Shown here: piece by piece, positions 54,001 to 62,700 of the stretch | Numbering within the stretch: the first letter of the stretch is position 1 | How the letters are laid out: the number at the start of each line of letters is the position of its first letter | NCBI GenBank assembly: GCA_043806215.1 | Contig: JAZDHD010000324.1 | Location: 7,473-71,472 of the forward strand | DNA: 64,000 bases | Direction of reading: 5' to 3' | From: JAVHLK01 sp043806215 | GTDB lineage: Bacteria > Desulfobacterota > Desulfomonilia > Desulfomonilales > Desulfomonilaceae | Translations under genes and position numbers: made by a program | Notes under the pieces: model-generated | Told to the model about the DNA's origin: nothing | Databases searched by the model: none | What the model saw: only the letters and a program-made list of their open reading frames with translations

Positions 54001-54417
54001 TACTTTGGCAAAGACCTGCCGGGCATACAAGAGCCGGTGCTGGTACTGAGCCTCGTTGGAGAAGCCAAGGGCAATGACGGCTTCTTGAGATTGAGTGAGG
54101 TCATGGGCCTCAAGATCAACTGTGACATCGCAGCCCTCACGGCGTGTCAAACCGGGCTTGGTCGACACGTGTCGGGTGAAGGCACGATGGGAATGGGCAG
54201 AGCTTTTCAGTATGCAGGAGCCAGGAGCGTACTGATGAGCTTGTGGTCTGTGGCGGAGAGTTCCTCGGTGGATCTCGTAGAGAATTTCTTCAGGCATCTG
54301 AAGGAAGGCAAGAATAGGCTGGAGGCCCTGAAACTGGCAAGAGAAGAAATACGGAAGGCGGGATATGACCACCCATTCTTCTGGGCTCCGTTCATTTTCG
54401 TGGGCGAGGTTAGATAA
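51022..54417 (+). CDS. Exported TPR-repeat protein with C-terminal CHAT (caspase-like) domain
   Basis: A 1131-residue protein: a signal peptide (VALVALIILLGMPMPCPS), then at least eleven tetratricopeptide repeats (about 30-640; recurring units such as ALEFYDKALQIQRKIGN, IGAVYYHWGK and LGNVYSDWGRYDKA), a linker helix, and a CHAT domain from about 850. The predicted catalytic dyad is His 992 in FGTHGYF and Cys 1042 in LTACQTGLG, followed by GEGTMGMGRAFQYAG and ARSVLMSLWSV. CHAT is the separase/caspase-like protease family; TPR-CHAT proteins include effectors of other systems, but here the protein carries a signal peptide. ATG 51022 has AAGGGGAC. Substrate unknown. Confidence 0.92.
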   Translation: MKRSVALVALIILLGMPMPCPSQGQSKAEGMRLFSQAQLLHSKARNNADLELAVQKYQQALTTFERVGFEKGIGLTAGSLSNIYGHWGNSEKALEYLQKAFANFQKIGDVGNVAQASGNMLFYEAQALERKAKTNVELEQAVQKYRQALTMYERIRFEEGICRTAGNLGNILGHWGQWDKALEHYHRVLEISQKTGDLRNVGKSLGNIGAVYYHWGKNAKALEFYQKDLAICRKIGDANGERAILMNLGNVCRAWGRYSQAVSFYEKALGIAGRIRDTRGEGDVLNNLGNVYSDWGRYDKATELYARALEIRRRTGDVRGEGGSLHNLAKIYMFHGQYAKSAEFLEKALALFVNINDPNDQVAGLIGLGTLFMNWAQYAKALEFFDKALMISRKIGDVKGEAHSLVSFAEVYRTSGQNGRALEFYDKALQIQRKIGNLREQGVILTYIGATYRGKGEQDKALSSYRQAMALYVKLGIPVARLEVFIGDLYLDMGDIDKAEPFMKRAAGDSSLEPDIRHYSLARLSLAKADYSEAGTWYKKMLQSCEQSRDSENLFIAYTGLGMCLEGMGENLQAIEHYQQAVALAEDIRSSLTPSEREAFLEGRAGGFHRTAPYEGLARVLAKMNRPVEALRETEYTRARTFAEAISRRSDSSGIDVPKNLSERDSELNNELSALMRSLHKAYQKQNKEQTAVLEPQEKEARKKLSLHVDMLRKEYPLFAATKYPQPMALSQTDLKDDEWALAYHVTDTGIIIYLSKGKTLLKGLFKPIPRKEVDELVRKFRQPMEIGPDDSVVKKLAAFDFVSGKQLSDLLLSEILSDLPKDTPVIILPDGSLGVVPFEMLVLNDGGKVMTDKNVPYTTGAEFFGDRNPISYYQSITALTLVRTLGKQQETTDRLLAMVDPVFSSDDPRLMKLAKDKKETLLRAIPKDLLMSIQTENGLTFPRLPLTGQLGESLKKADAAHTDLYEGTAAKKSVLFEKDLTAYRSLVFGTHGYFGKDLPGIQEPVLVLSLVGEAKGNDGFLRLSEVMGLKINCDIAALTACQTGLGRHVSGEGTMGMGRAFQYAGARSVLMSLWSVAESSSVDLVENFFRHLKEGKNRLEALKLAREEIRKAGYDHPFFWAPFIFVGEVR

Positions 54418-54554
54418 CCGGCGGTCAAGCGGTGCAGGCGTATTTTGTGGTCGAGCAAGAGACGGGAGGTCGAAAAATACCCCGACAAGTGACTGCTACC
54501 CTGCGGAATGTGTGGTGAAGAGCAAATATCAACACGAATAACGGGAGATTTCTG

Positions 54555-55532
54555 ATGAACATTGCACGCACCAGTGCGATCACCAAGTGGTTGCTCATAG
54601 TAGCACTGGCTGTTGAAACGATGACATGTGTGGCCATGGAGAACGACGGGGTTAGCCTTGACTGGCAGCTCATGGAGGCAGCAAGCAGGGGCGATCTCGC
54701 GACCGTGAGAGCGCTTCTTGCAGTAGGAGTAAACCCCAATACTGCAGGCCGAGAAGGGAGGACGGCCATTTTGCATGCTGCCGCACAGGGGCACGGTGAT
54801 ATCGTAAAACTGCTGCTGAGAAATGGTGCAAACGTTAATCAAGCAGACGCTGATGGGGTAACTCCACTTATCGCTGCTGGCGAGAAAGGTCACGCACGTG
54901 TCACGAAACTTTTGCTGGACCATGGTGCACATGTGGATACGCCGGACGCATTCGGCAGCACGTTGATATATGCCGCCAGAGAGGGCCACACAGACGTGGT
55001 GAAGGAGCTGCTGCAGAGGGGCGCTGATGTGGATTGTCCCGACTACGAAGGCGTATCCGCACTCACGTGGGCTGCAATGAACGGTCACTTGGAAGTTGTA
55101 AGAATCCTTCTGGCCAAGGGAGCCTGCGTCAATGAAGAATCATACAACCAAGGGACTGCGCTGATGAGGGCTGCTGAAGAAGGCAGGGTAAATGTGGTTA
55201 GAGAGCTCCTAACGAGTGGTGCTGACGTCAACGCGAAGGATGGGTATCGGTGGACGGCGCTAATGTATGCCGCTCAGGAAGGTCAAGAGGATGTTGCACG
55301 AATCCTGTTGGACAACGGTGCTGATGTCAATGCGAAAGCCATGGACGACGGCGTGACTGCGCTCATTATCGCCGCAGGGCGAGGACACGTCGAAGTTGTG
55401 AGGCTGCTCCTAGACAGGGGTGCGCCAGTCAACGCGAAGACCGGAGGTGGCGATACGGCCTTAACTCGCGCGCGTAAGAAAGCGCACAAGCCAATCGTGG
55501 ATCTACTCAAAGGACGCGGCGGGAAGGAATAG
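54555..55532 (+). CDS. Exported ankyrin-repeat protein
   Basis: A 325-residue protein with a signal peptide (WLLIVALAVETMTCVAM) and about eight ankyrin repeats of 32-33 residues, for example GHGDIVKLLLRNGANVNQAD, GHTDVVKELLQRGADVDCPD and GHVEVVRLLLDRGAPVN. Ankyrin repeats bind other proteins. It lies 137 bp after the TPR-CHAT gene on the same strand, and both are exported, so they may work together. CAA-ATAACGGGAGATT precedes the ATG. A Cys after the signal (TCVAM) might be a lipobox, weakly. Confidence 0.88.
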   Translation: MNIARTSAITKWLLIVALAVETMTCVAMENDGVSLDWQLMEAASRGDLATVRALLAVGVNPNTAGREGRTAILHAAAQGHGDIVKLLLRNGANVNQADADGVTPLIAAGEKGHARVTKLLLDHGAHVDTPDAFGSTLIYAAREGHTDVVKELLQRGADVDCPDYEGVSALTWAAMNGHLEVVRILLAKGACVNEESYNQGTALMRAAEEGRVNVVRELLTSGADVNAKDGYRWTALMYAAQEGQEDVARILLDNGADVNAKAMDDGVTALIIAAGRGHVEVVRLLLDRGAPVNAKTGGGDTALTRARKKAHKPIVDLLKGRGGKE

Positions 55533-56171
55533 GCCGATGAGACGGGGCTCTCGGCATGGGGCCTTCTGATCCTGGGGTCAGATCTGGTTTTGAGCCTTTC
55601 TCTGTTTGCTCTCCACTCTGTCCGCTTGTTTCCAAAGAGGGACGTCACGCCGGCATAGATGGATCGCTGTGCTTCTTGCCTCGTTGGCCGTATTGCTCCT
55701 TCCGGACGGCCTATCACCCCCGTCATTCTTGTGGGCCGGACACGGAGAGGCCGGCCGGGGACCACGATGCGCGACAGAGCAGCCGGGGCCGGGGAGAGAT
55801 CCTAATTGGAAAGCCTCCGACTTGGGACCTAACTCTGTTTTCTGTCCCCCGATTTCCCAGCACACACCGGCATAAGTCGCCACTCGGAAGTGACCACGAC
55901 GGGATGAAGCAGGCCAGTGGCACGGATACTGGTTATTACAGAAATGAGGTCTCTCAGGTCTCGACGGAATCGACCGTTTACCGATATGTTGCGAATTCTT
56001 ACCCGTGTCATGCTTCTCGTCTCGATTCACCCCCGGTCAATGACATGATCCAAGTACGGGGGTACGGAGGGCGGATCTTACTCGGGCCGTTGATGCGTCT
56101 CAGCAGGTCAAGCGAACATTTGCCTGGCACCTTCCAACGTCTTCCAGCCTTTGAATGTCCCCCCATTCACA
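55533..56171. other. Gene-free stretch with REP-like motifs
   Basis: No gene supported. GGGGTCAGATCTGGTTTTGA lies at 55574-55593. Near 55836-55862 a TTTTCTGTCCCCCGATTTC motif, a known type of RAYT-linked intergenic word in reverse, occurs. The rest shows no family motif. Confidence 0.45.
55574..55593 (+). repeat. REP-type motif copy 1
   Basis: GGGGTCAGATCTGGTTTTGA. A near-identical word lies at 62264-62284 at the broken methyltransferase and a related one at 63723-63744. These accompany REP-associated tyrosine transposases. Confidence 0.6.
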
Positions 56172-56606
56172 CTAGCTCCCAGTCCCGGATGCTCGGGTCA
56201 ACTGGTTAACGAAGTCATTCAATTTAGCGTCTGAAGGCCAGTGAGCTAAGTCACCGCCGTAGTTATAGATTCGGACGCAATAAGGTAGGTCGGGGTCACC
56301 AGTACCGGTTATGGTAATAAAATGATAGGAGTTTACGTCACCTTCCCCCTTGTGTCGTTTAGGATTAGGTTCGACAACTATCTGTTCACCTGCTAGAGTC
56401 GTGGAGAATCCGTGCATCACCTGCGGAGTGACGCTGCCGCTAATCACGAAGCTAAGCTGATCTTTTTGCCTCCAAAGCATGTCGGGATGTTGTGAATAGG
56501 GGATCTCACCTCTTTCCCAATCCTTTACGGGAGCATGTTCACGCATAGCCTGAAAGTCCTTTTCGGAAATATTATGGCATTTCAACAGCTTGCCAGACTT
56601 CTTCAT
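56172..56606 (-). CDS. Hypothetical protein
   Basis: A 144-residue protein. ATG 56606 has AAAGGAGGAGGCG directly before it, which makes the gene credible. It starts MKKSGKLLKCHNISEKDFQAM and has a mixed alpha/beta body with a SYHFITITGTG strand and a terminal DFVNQLTR helix. No signal peptide and no known family. It is isolated on the minus strand in an otherwise gene-free, lower-GC stretch. Confidence 0.6.
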   Translation of the reverse strand: MKKSGKLLKCHNISEKDFQAMREHAPVKDWERGEIPYSQHPDMLWRQKDQLSFVISGSVTPQVMHGFSTTLAGEQIVVEPNPKRHKGEGDVNSYHFITITGTGDPDLPYCVRIYNYGGDLAHWPSDAKLNDFVNQLTRASGTGS

Positions 56607-57236
56607 CGCCTCCTCCTTTAGTGGCTTCAGATCAGCAGTCAACGTGCCTGCCGAAACCTTGAACAGGGTACCTAGGCTTCATATATACCATTTGCAATGA
56701 CTTTGAGTAAGACCTTGGGGACTTGACACCGATGCCACGACTATGCTCCAATTGCTATGACAGACTCTTGGGCCATCCAGTGAGGGCTTGAAGGAGGGGT
56801 TCCTGGTGGGCTAATATCATTTCACTCAGCCTTGGAATTGTGACACGAGCGCAGAAGGAATATCCCCGAATCGAGCAAGGGGTTTCAACTGGCGATTCGG
56901 TCAAGTTAGAAAACCGCCACGATGAATGTCGAAACGGCCTGCGTTGAGGCTTAATTTCTTCCTTTCAACATCGGTTGATTGTGTATCCGCCGTGAGAGAA
57001 TACCGACACACTTTTTACGATGGGTGTCAAAACCACTTGAGGCGCATTGTTCCTCAATCTGCCGATTTTTTCTTGGGGTCCTTTTGGGGACCTTTTTCAC
57101 GAACAAAACACGATTTTGCAAATAAAGGGTCCCCATGAGGGTCCCCATAATTGAACAGGGCGACACGGCTGTGCTGTGAAAAACGAGTTGGCTCCGCGTC
57201 TCTCGATACAGGGAGTCGGAACAAGATCTCCCAATC
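56607..57236. other. Gene-free stretch with GGGGACC repeats
   Basis: Between 57070 and 57150 the words GTCCTTTTGGGGACC and GGGTCCCC-ATGAGGGTCCCC occur, which can fold locally. No convincing protein frame; the minus-strand frame 56951-57256 lacks motifs. Confidence 0.35.
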
Positions 57237-57566
57237 TTATCTGTCTCGCTCCTCAAGACTCTGACGTATCCTGACTTTCCGCCCAGTGCGTTTTCGGAGT
57301 TTCCTATTCTTCGTCGGCTCCTTCTCGCGAACCTCGATCATCCATTCTCGATCAGTAGGCACGCGTAATACTCCATAGACCAGCCCCTTCTTCTTGTGAA
57401 CCTCAGCGGTCACCCAAACCGTGCCAGTTCTCGAAGTCCTTTCTTTCAGAATTGTCTTGATCCTGAGCGGTTTCTGTTGGTTGTCTGTTTTCTTTGCCTT
57501 CGGACCGAAGTCACCAGGACCCCTGACATGAGTGTCTCGGAAGAAGCTCGACGTTGACTTGAACAT
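57237..57566 (-). CDS. Small basic hypothetical protein
   Basis: A 109-residue frame, strongly basic (RKLRKRTGRKVRIRQSL). It starts at ATG 57566 with GGGAG-TCCGAGAG before it. Sequence runs such as TGTVWVTAEVHKKKGLVYGVL look like beta strands. No family recognised, and the gene-free context makes it uncertain. Confidence 0.35.
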   Translation of the reverse strand: MFKSTSSFFRDTHVRGPGDFGPKAKKTDNQQKPLRIKTILKERTSRTGTVWVTAEVHKKKGLVYGVLRVPTDREWMIEVREKEPTKNRKLRKRTGRKVRIRQSLEERDR

Positions 57567-57687
57567 CTCTCGGACTCCCGATTATTTGAGCGAGCTTTTA
57601 GGTCAAACCCAGTTTAGCACAGAGGTAAGATAGTCAGAAAGCCGAAATCTGATTTTTCAGCGATGCCCTGCCTATCATATAGACTAA

Positions 57688-57912
57688 CAGATCGCGACCA
57701 TCGAGCCAGATCGTACCACGGTCGGGGTTATAAGGTTCAAGAAAGACGCTGAACTTGCAGATGACCTGGACAAGTTCCTCAAATATGAACTCTTCTATCG
57801 TCTTCGAGGGGGAAAAGTACTCATCAGAGAAGAAAGGATTCCGGTTGATCAGAAGCTGCGCGAATACCTGTCCTCTTCACGTTCGCCAGAAGAAGGTTCA
57901 TCTACTCGCTGA
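57688..57912 (+). pseudogene. Protein-like frame without a start codon
   Basis: A 74-codon stretch between two stops reads TTVGVIRFKKDAELADDLDK, then FYRLRGGKVLIREERIPVD and REYLSSSR, which looks like coding composition. No ATG, GTG or TTG lies in frame near its beginning. It may be the 3' end of a broken gene or start at a nonstandard codon. The surrounding 57567-57950 holds nothing else clear. Confidence 0.3.
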
Positions 57913-57950
57913 GTACCAAGGTAGCAGCAGTGACCTATTTCTTCGATTCT

Positions 57951-58331
57951 TCAATCATTGATGCGACCGTCAGCGTCTTGCTCGTCAGATTCGGTCTTCT
58001 TTCTCTTCCGGACACCTGCTGCCAAATGACGAGATGTGGGTATCAGATACTCCGGGCCGTCAAGGTAGCCCAGCACAGGTTCTTGAGATCCTTCCACCTC
58101 AGCTAACACTTGGTCCGCCCATTCCAGCACTATTCTCTTTATCTTCAGTCGCGTCGAGTTCGGACTCCGATTGTACCGTTTGTTCTTGTTGTGTTGCGAA
58201 CCTGATCCGGTTCGCGATGGTTTCTTCCCGGAGACTTTGCTCGTACCCTTCCATTCCGTCCGGTGTAAGTATGATGATCTACCTTTGTACATCGGAACCT
58301 CGAAGCCAGTGGGAGGATGTTTGATCAACAA
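57951..58331 (-). CDS. Hypothetical protein
   Basis: A 126-residue basic protein with an orderly middle (RLKIKRIVLEWADQVLAEVEG, GYLDGPEYLIPTSRHLAAGV). Ends head-to-head with the broken frame. Start at ATG 58331 without a clear ribosome site; family unknown. Lower GC than the catabolic region, as in the whole stretch from 56 to 63 kb. Confidence 0.4.
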   Translation of the reverse strand: MLIKHPPTGFEVPMYKGRSSYLHRTEWKGTSKVSGKKPSRTGSGSQHNKNKRYNRSPNSTRLKIKRIVLEWADQVLAEVEGSQEPVLGYLDGPEYLIPTSRHLAAGVRKRKKTESDEQDADGRIND

Positions 58332-58780
58332 CTATTTTATGATACTGTTTGCTGGCCTCTTGGTCAATTCATACTTCTCGAAAGTTGCTCGATAATCTGG
58401 CAAAGACAAGGCACCTCTTAGGAGTCTCAACCTCGCTGACCGACATTCGGCAGAGTGACGCCTCCGGGATGGTCGTGGTCGCTTACGCGAGTGATCTTGG
58501 ATTGCGGCATTGACTGCGAAGCTGTGAACGGCGCTCGTGCCTGACTCGGCCAAGATATGATCCGAGATGGTCGGTAGTTTTCGTCATCCGACCATTTTTC
58601 TTGACGAAATACTAAGGACTTGCTGAGCGGATTTCGACAGCTGGTATCTGCCTCGACGCGATCTTCTGATTGACATGCTCACCGTGTTTGGGCCATCATG
58701 GAATTCTTTTTTTTGCCTGTTGCTTGGAGGGGACCGTTTAGGCCAATACCGATCCTGAACCGGCAATCTGGGGGTGCCAA
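58332..58780. other. Promoter-side gap before the helicase
   Basis: No gene supported. CATCCGACCATTTTTC and GGTCGGTAGTTTTC near 58570 form a small inverted pair. The minus-strand frames have no motifs. Confidence 0.35.
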
Positions 58781-61180
58781 GTGACCGACTCTGATCTCCT
58801 ATCAAAGTTAGCCAGAGAAGACCTCGCAGCCAGCAAGAGAACCCTGGGACTTGTAGCCTCAGAGATGGAGGACTTGAGACGAGAACTCCTCTCGGACGGG
58901 TCAATTCCTGAGAAATCTCAAAAAATCAAGAACCTGAATGCTCTTGCCACCACCCCTTTTACTATCAGATGCGACTACCTAGACGTGGACTCGGATCGAG
59001 AAAACACGTGCTATCTGACGACGGCCAACAGGAGCCTGATCGTGGACGGTCTGAAAATCGCGTCATGGACGACTCATCTCGCCAGCCATTTGAGGCAATT
59101 GGACGTAGGAGAAGACTCGGAGTTCAAGCTGGCCGGTAGAGACACCTGCATCACCTTAATCCTCAGAGGCGACTACGGAGAATCACAGCCTGACGTGGCC
59201 GATGTCCGATACAAGAACCCTGCCGGAAATCTATACCTGAAGAGCGCCCTGGAATTGCTGGAACAACCCATCCCAGCGCGCCCAAAGCGCAAGGAGGGAC
59301 GTGATTTTGGGCTCAGGCAGTTAGTTCTGGAGACCGATCCATATCAGGACAAGACGATGCGTTACCCTATGAAGGGATTTCTTCGGATCGAAGGGGTCCC
59401 CGGCAGCGGCAAGACAACGGTGGCTCTTCAGCGTATAGCGTACGTCATTGCCGAGCAATACGAGGAGTTCGGATTTAACGAAGGGGATGCAGTGCCGTTC
59501 TCGCAAAAAAGTACGCTGGTTATTGTCTTGAATGAGATCTTGGAGGTCTATTTGAGACGCCTCTTGGAAGAGTTGTCTCTTGAAGACGTTATTGTATTGA
59601 ATTTTAATGACTTTCTTCGAGATACCTTCTTCCGGCCTAGAGGTCTCCTCAACGACATATTGCCGATACCGAGATCGCAGAGTTTTCCCTGGTTAGAATT
59701 GGTGAAGACTCGATTCGAAATACTCTCGTACTTGAACAGGTTCATGTGCCGACATGCTCTGAATGAACTAAAGCCTATCTCACGAACCCTCATTCCAAAA
59801 TTCAAGAAGGCATTGCCAACCAGGTACAAGGGACTGGGACTATTGTTTGAGGACGCCTTGGCGGGGCTGGAAAAGACCGTTGAGGAACACAAACTCCAGC
59901 TCAAGACCTTCATTCATTCACTTGAGCAAATTGAAAGCAAGGTCCCAAAGGGAGGAAAAACGAGAAATGCCTGGCAGGGAACCCTCGCGGAGTTGTCCGC
60001 CCAACTTATCCACATTTTTGAGCCTGTGAAAATCCTCGTCGCCTTCGCTGAGTCTCGCGAGTTCGACAATTATCTCAACGACGCGGAAAGCAGAGGGGTC
60101 ATAAAGAAGCACCACCGCCTTCAGATCAAGTCAAAGTGGCAGGAAATGCTCTCCGCCGACATGATAACGGAAAATGATCTTGCCTTAGCGGCACTCGTTC
60201 ATGCCATGCTAATCCAGGGGATCAATCGAGAAACCTCTCTAGACCTTTTCAAAACTTGGCTGAGTCCTTTGCCAATATACTCTCATCTCGTTCTCGATGA
60301 GATCCAGGACCTTACCGAGATCCAGACAAGATTCCTGTACCATCATATTAGCCAAGACATGAAGTGTATCACGGCAGTCGGTGACCTAACCCAAAGATTG
60401 AAATGGCCGGAGGGGATTGAATCCTGGGACAGGACGGGGCTCTTTGCTCAAGGCCAGGACGTTGTTCATTGCGTCTTCAAGATCAACTACAGACAAACCT
60501 ATGAATTGGGTAAGCTGGCTTACGAATTCCACAGCAGAGTATTTGGCTCCGATCCGCTATTCGTACCTTCGGAACGAAGCAGAGGTCCCAAACCGACACT
60601 GACAGTAGTCAAGAATGTCGAGCGTGAGATCAAAAAAGTTATTGAACTCGTTCCCCAAGTAGTTGGACGGCTACAGAATCCTACCATAGCGCTAGTGATT
60701 GAAGATGCTGCAAGTGTTGAGGGATACTACAACGCGTTGAAACAGCCGCTGTCTCCCGTGATAGAATGCTGCCTTTCAACTGGTCGGCATTTGCGACGAC
60801 TGGAGGTTCTCCATTTGGTCTTGCTTGATGACATCAAGGGCCTGGAATTTGATGCCGTAATAATATCGGATGTGAACAAGATTCTGCACAGCCCCAAGAC
60901 GGAATCGGCAGTCATGACTGCAAAGAACCGTCTGTATGTTGCGATAACGAGAGCGAGGAAGGAACTGCACTGCTTCGCTCACAGGTCAATTCCCGAAGCA
61001 CTTTGGAAGGTCAGAATGGAGCTGCAATTCCAAAATAGATTCACCTGTCCCAGGTGTGGTGCCTCAAATGGCATTGAAGAAGCCAAGAGTGCTGCATCAG
61101 AGAAGGTGACGTGCCTAAAGTGCAAGACCTCCTTCAGCCCGCCGTTCACCAAGGACGAAGTACCAGTGAGTGCAGGGTGA
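58781..61180 (+). CDS. UvrD/HelD-like superfamily 1 helicase with C-terminal zinc ribbon
   Basis: A 799-residue SF1 helicase. An N-terminal region of about 190 residues has a HelD-like helical start (KLAREDLAASKRTLGL). Walker A is GVPGSGKTTVALQRIAYV (about 205), Walker B LVLDEIQDLTEIQ, then VGDLTQRLKW, INYRQTYELGKLA, a UvrD-type KGLEFDAVIISDVN and YVAITRARKEL. The C-terminus adds a zinc ribbon (FTCPRCGASNG and VTCLKCKTSF), not found in classic UvrD or HelD. It probably moves on DNA or acts on RNA polymerase. GTG 58781 follows GGGGGTG. Beside a methyltransferase remnant and a RAYT, so a defence role is possible; inference only. Confidence 0.85.
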   Translation: MTDSDLLSKLAREDLAASKRTLGLVASEMEDLRRELLSDGSIPEKSQKIKNLNALATTPFTIRCDYLDVDSDRENTCYLTTANRSLIVDGLKIASWTTHLASHLRQLDVGEDSEFKLAGRDTCITLILRGDYGESQPDVADVRYKNPAGNLYLKSALELLEQPIPARPKRKEGRDFGLRQLVLETDPYQDKTMRYPMKGFLRIEGVPGSGKTTVALQRIAYVIAEQYEEFGFNEGDAVPFSQKSTLVIVLNEILEVYLRRLLEELSLEDVIVLNFNDFLRDTFFRPRGLLNDILPIPRSQSFPWLELVKTRFEILSYLNRFMCRHALNELKPISRTLIPKFKKALPTRYKGLGLLFEDALAGLEKTVEEHKLQLKTFIHSLEQIESKVPKGGKTRNAWQGTLAELSAQLIHIFEPVKILVAFAESREFDNYLNDAESRGVIKKHHRLQIKSKWQEMLSADMITENDLALAALVHAMLIQGINRETSLDLFKTWLSPLPIYSHLVLDEIQDLTEIQTRFLYHHISQDMKCITAVGDLTQRLKWPEGIESWDRTGLFAQGQDVVHCVFKINYRQTYELGKLAYEFHSRVFGSDPLFVPSERSRGPKPTLTVVKNVEREIKKVIELVPQVVGRLQNPTIALVIEDAASVEGYYNALKQPLSPVIECCLSTGRHLRRLEVLHLVLLDDIKGLEFDAVIISDVNKILHSPKTESAVMTAKNRLYVAITRARKELHCFAHRSIPEALWKVRMELQFQNRFTCPRCGASNGIEEAKSAASEKVTCLKCKTSFSPPFTKDEVPVSAG

Positions 61181-61285
61181 GTGGTAAGCACTCCTCTGTC
61201 TATTGATGAACTCCCATGTCGTGTCTCGACTACTGTAGTGATCTATGGACGACCAACTGCCACGCCTTTTCTGACGCTACGGTCG

Positions 61286-62251
61286 TTATGCAGCTTTCTT
61301 CAACTCCTTTTCCGGTCTTTTCCTCCAATGCCCTCGAACTTCAACGATCCGGCTCACCCCATCGTAAGTGTGTCGGCGCTCATACGGCTGAATCCAGATA
61401 TAGTCTCTGCCTGGATTGACATCAGGGTCATAGCGCCAAGCTTCCGAGCGTTTCTTGGTAATGACCTTGACGGTACGCTCGTGGGCCTTGACCGTGACAA
61501 AGACACCGGTCTTTGTTTTCCTCCTATGGGCCTTGACGGCAACACGGCGCGTCAACGGTTCCTGCACCTGGACAATCCGTCTCGGATTAACTGCTTGAAC
61601 ATGAGGCGGAAGCTCCAAGTCATCGCCGAATATCAGCAATTCCCTGGATGCCGTAGACTTTATTCCATACGACCAATGCGGAGGCTCCCATTGCCGGAAT
61701 CTCTTGTACAGATGACGGATACGCGGGGAGTCGGAGTTGTAGGATAATATCCACGGAGCTGAGTGTTTCTTCACCAGTTCGGCCAGGGCATAGTGGTCGA
61801 AATCTCTATGAAGCTCACCGTTGTAGCCGTAAATAAAGTCGTTCGATTGGGTGTCGTAAGGCGGGTCAACATACAGAAACACACCGTCATGGGTAGGTAT
61901 CGAATCTCTGTAGTCAGCGAATTCGACCGTCAGGTTCGGACAATCGAAATGGCGGATACGCTCGATCAAAGGAGCGGTGAGGGTGTCACGGCGATGATTG
62001 AAGTTCCGGCACAGGCCCCCGGATGCTCGGTTCAGGACAAGATGAGCCGCTCCCTTGTTCAGGATCGGGGGCAATCCTCTCAGCTCAGCCTTCAAGAGGT
62101 AGAAGTCCTCTTTGCTGAAATCGGGCAAACAAGACAGCGCCTCATCGACCAACGCGCTTCGCATGGACTCATCGAGGACAGCGTTCCACAAGCAAGCCGT
62201 GGGCTCATATCCATCGTATCCGATGACCGTGACACATCTTGAGGCTAACAC
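61286..62251 (-). CDS. D12-class DNA adenine methyltransferase, 5'-truncated
   Basis: A 321-residue frame from GTG 62251. The catalytic motif VDPPYDTQS (129-132) and the target-linked TASRELLIFGD identify a D12-class N6-adenine methyltransferase. The N-terminal FxGxG AdoMet motif is missing. In frame upstream, only FDPYFERVLASR- remains before a stop, and the match breaks exactly at a GGGGTCA-type REP motif (62264-62284). So the gene lost its first 50-60 residues and is probably inactive. The C-terminal 90 residues are unusual: two VKAH-R units (VAVKAHRRK, VTVKAHERT) and a later IVEVRGHWRK. Lies opposite the helicase. Confidence 0.78.
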   Translation of the reverse strand: MLASRCVTVIGYDGYEPTACLWNAVLDESMRSALVDEALSCLPDFSKEDFYLLKAELRGLPPILNKGAAHLVLNRASGGLCRNFNHRRDTLTAPLIERIRHFDCPNLTVEFADYRDSIPTHDGVFLYVDPPYDTQSNDFIYGYNGELHRDFDHYALAELVKKHSAPWILSYNSDSPRIRHLYKRFRQWEPPHWSYGIKSTASRELLIFGDDLELPPHVQAVNPRRIVQVQEPLTRRVAVKAHRRKTKTGVFVTVKAHERTVKVITKKRSEAWRYDPDVNPGRDYIWIQPYERRHTYDGVSRIVEVRGHWRKRPEKELKKAA

Positions 62252-62263
62252 CCGCTCAAAATA

Positions 62264-62284
62264 GGGGTCAAATCTGGTTTTGAG
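62264..62284 (-). repeat. REP-type motif copy 2 at the methyltransferase breakpoint
   Basis: GGGGTCAAATCTGGTTTTGA, one base different from copy 1 at 55.6 kb. It sits exactly where the methyltransferase coding match ends. Confidence 0.65.
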
Positions 62285-62339
62285 TTATTGGGAGATCTGC
62301 GTTATGGTAACTGACGGTTGGAAAGAGGAAAGGGCTTAA

Positions 62340-62600
62340 ATGTCTCGTCCATTACGAATAGAGTATCCCGGGGCCTGGTACCATGCAATGAACCGGGGAA
62401 GACGACGCGAATCCATCTTCCTTGGTGACGAAGATTATCTCGGTTTCATGCCAGTGTTGGAGGAAGGGTCGGTGATGTGGAACGTCGGCATCGCGGCATT
62501 ACGCCTCACGCCGAACACTATCCTCTTCTGTTGCAGACTCCTGATGGGAATCATTCAAGAAGGCGGCCCGTGGGGTCTACAAGATAGGACCGTTATCGAG
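62340..62600 (+). pseudogene. REP-associated tyrosine transposase (RAYT, Y1_Tnp) remnant
   Basis: The frame begins MSRPLRIEYPGAWYHAMNRG, the start of RAYT proteins that mobilise REP hairpins. After SVMWNVGIAALRL-TPN the frame is wrong: one missing C near 62515 hides HYPLLLQTPDGN, where HYH is normal. No catalytic Tyr domain follows. It is truncated and frameshifted. The REP motif 55 bp upstream fits its cargo. Confidence 0.8.
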
Positions 62601-62700
62601 CGGAGAAATGCCATCAGATTCGATTCAATAGCGTGGGGAGTAACAAGCTCAGCGCCCCTATAGCTCCATGCAATGATCTCTAGTCCGGTAGTTGATCCGG

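Noticed and set aside
61181..61747. Plus-strand frame opposite the methyltransferase
   Set aside because: Shadow of the minus-strand gene, which has catalytic motifs.
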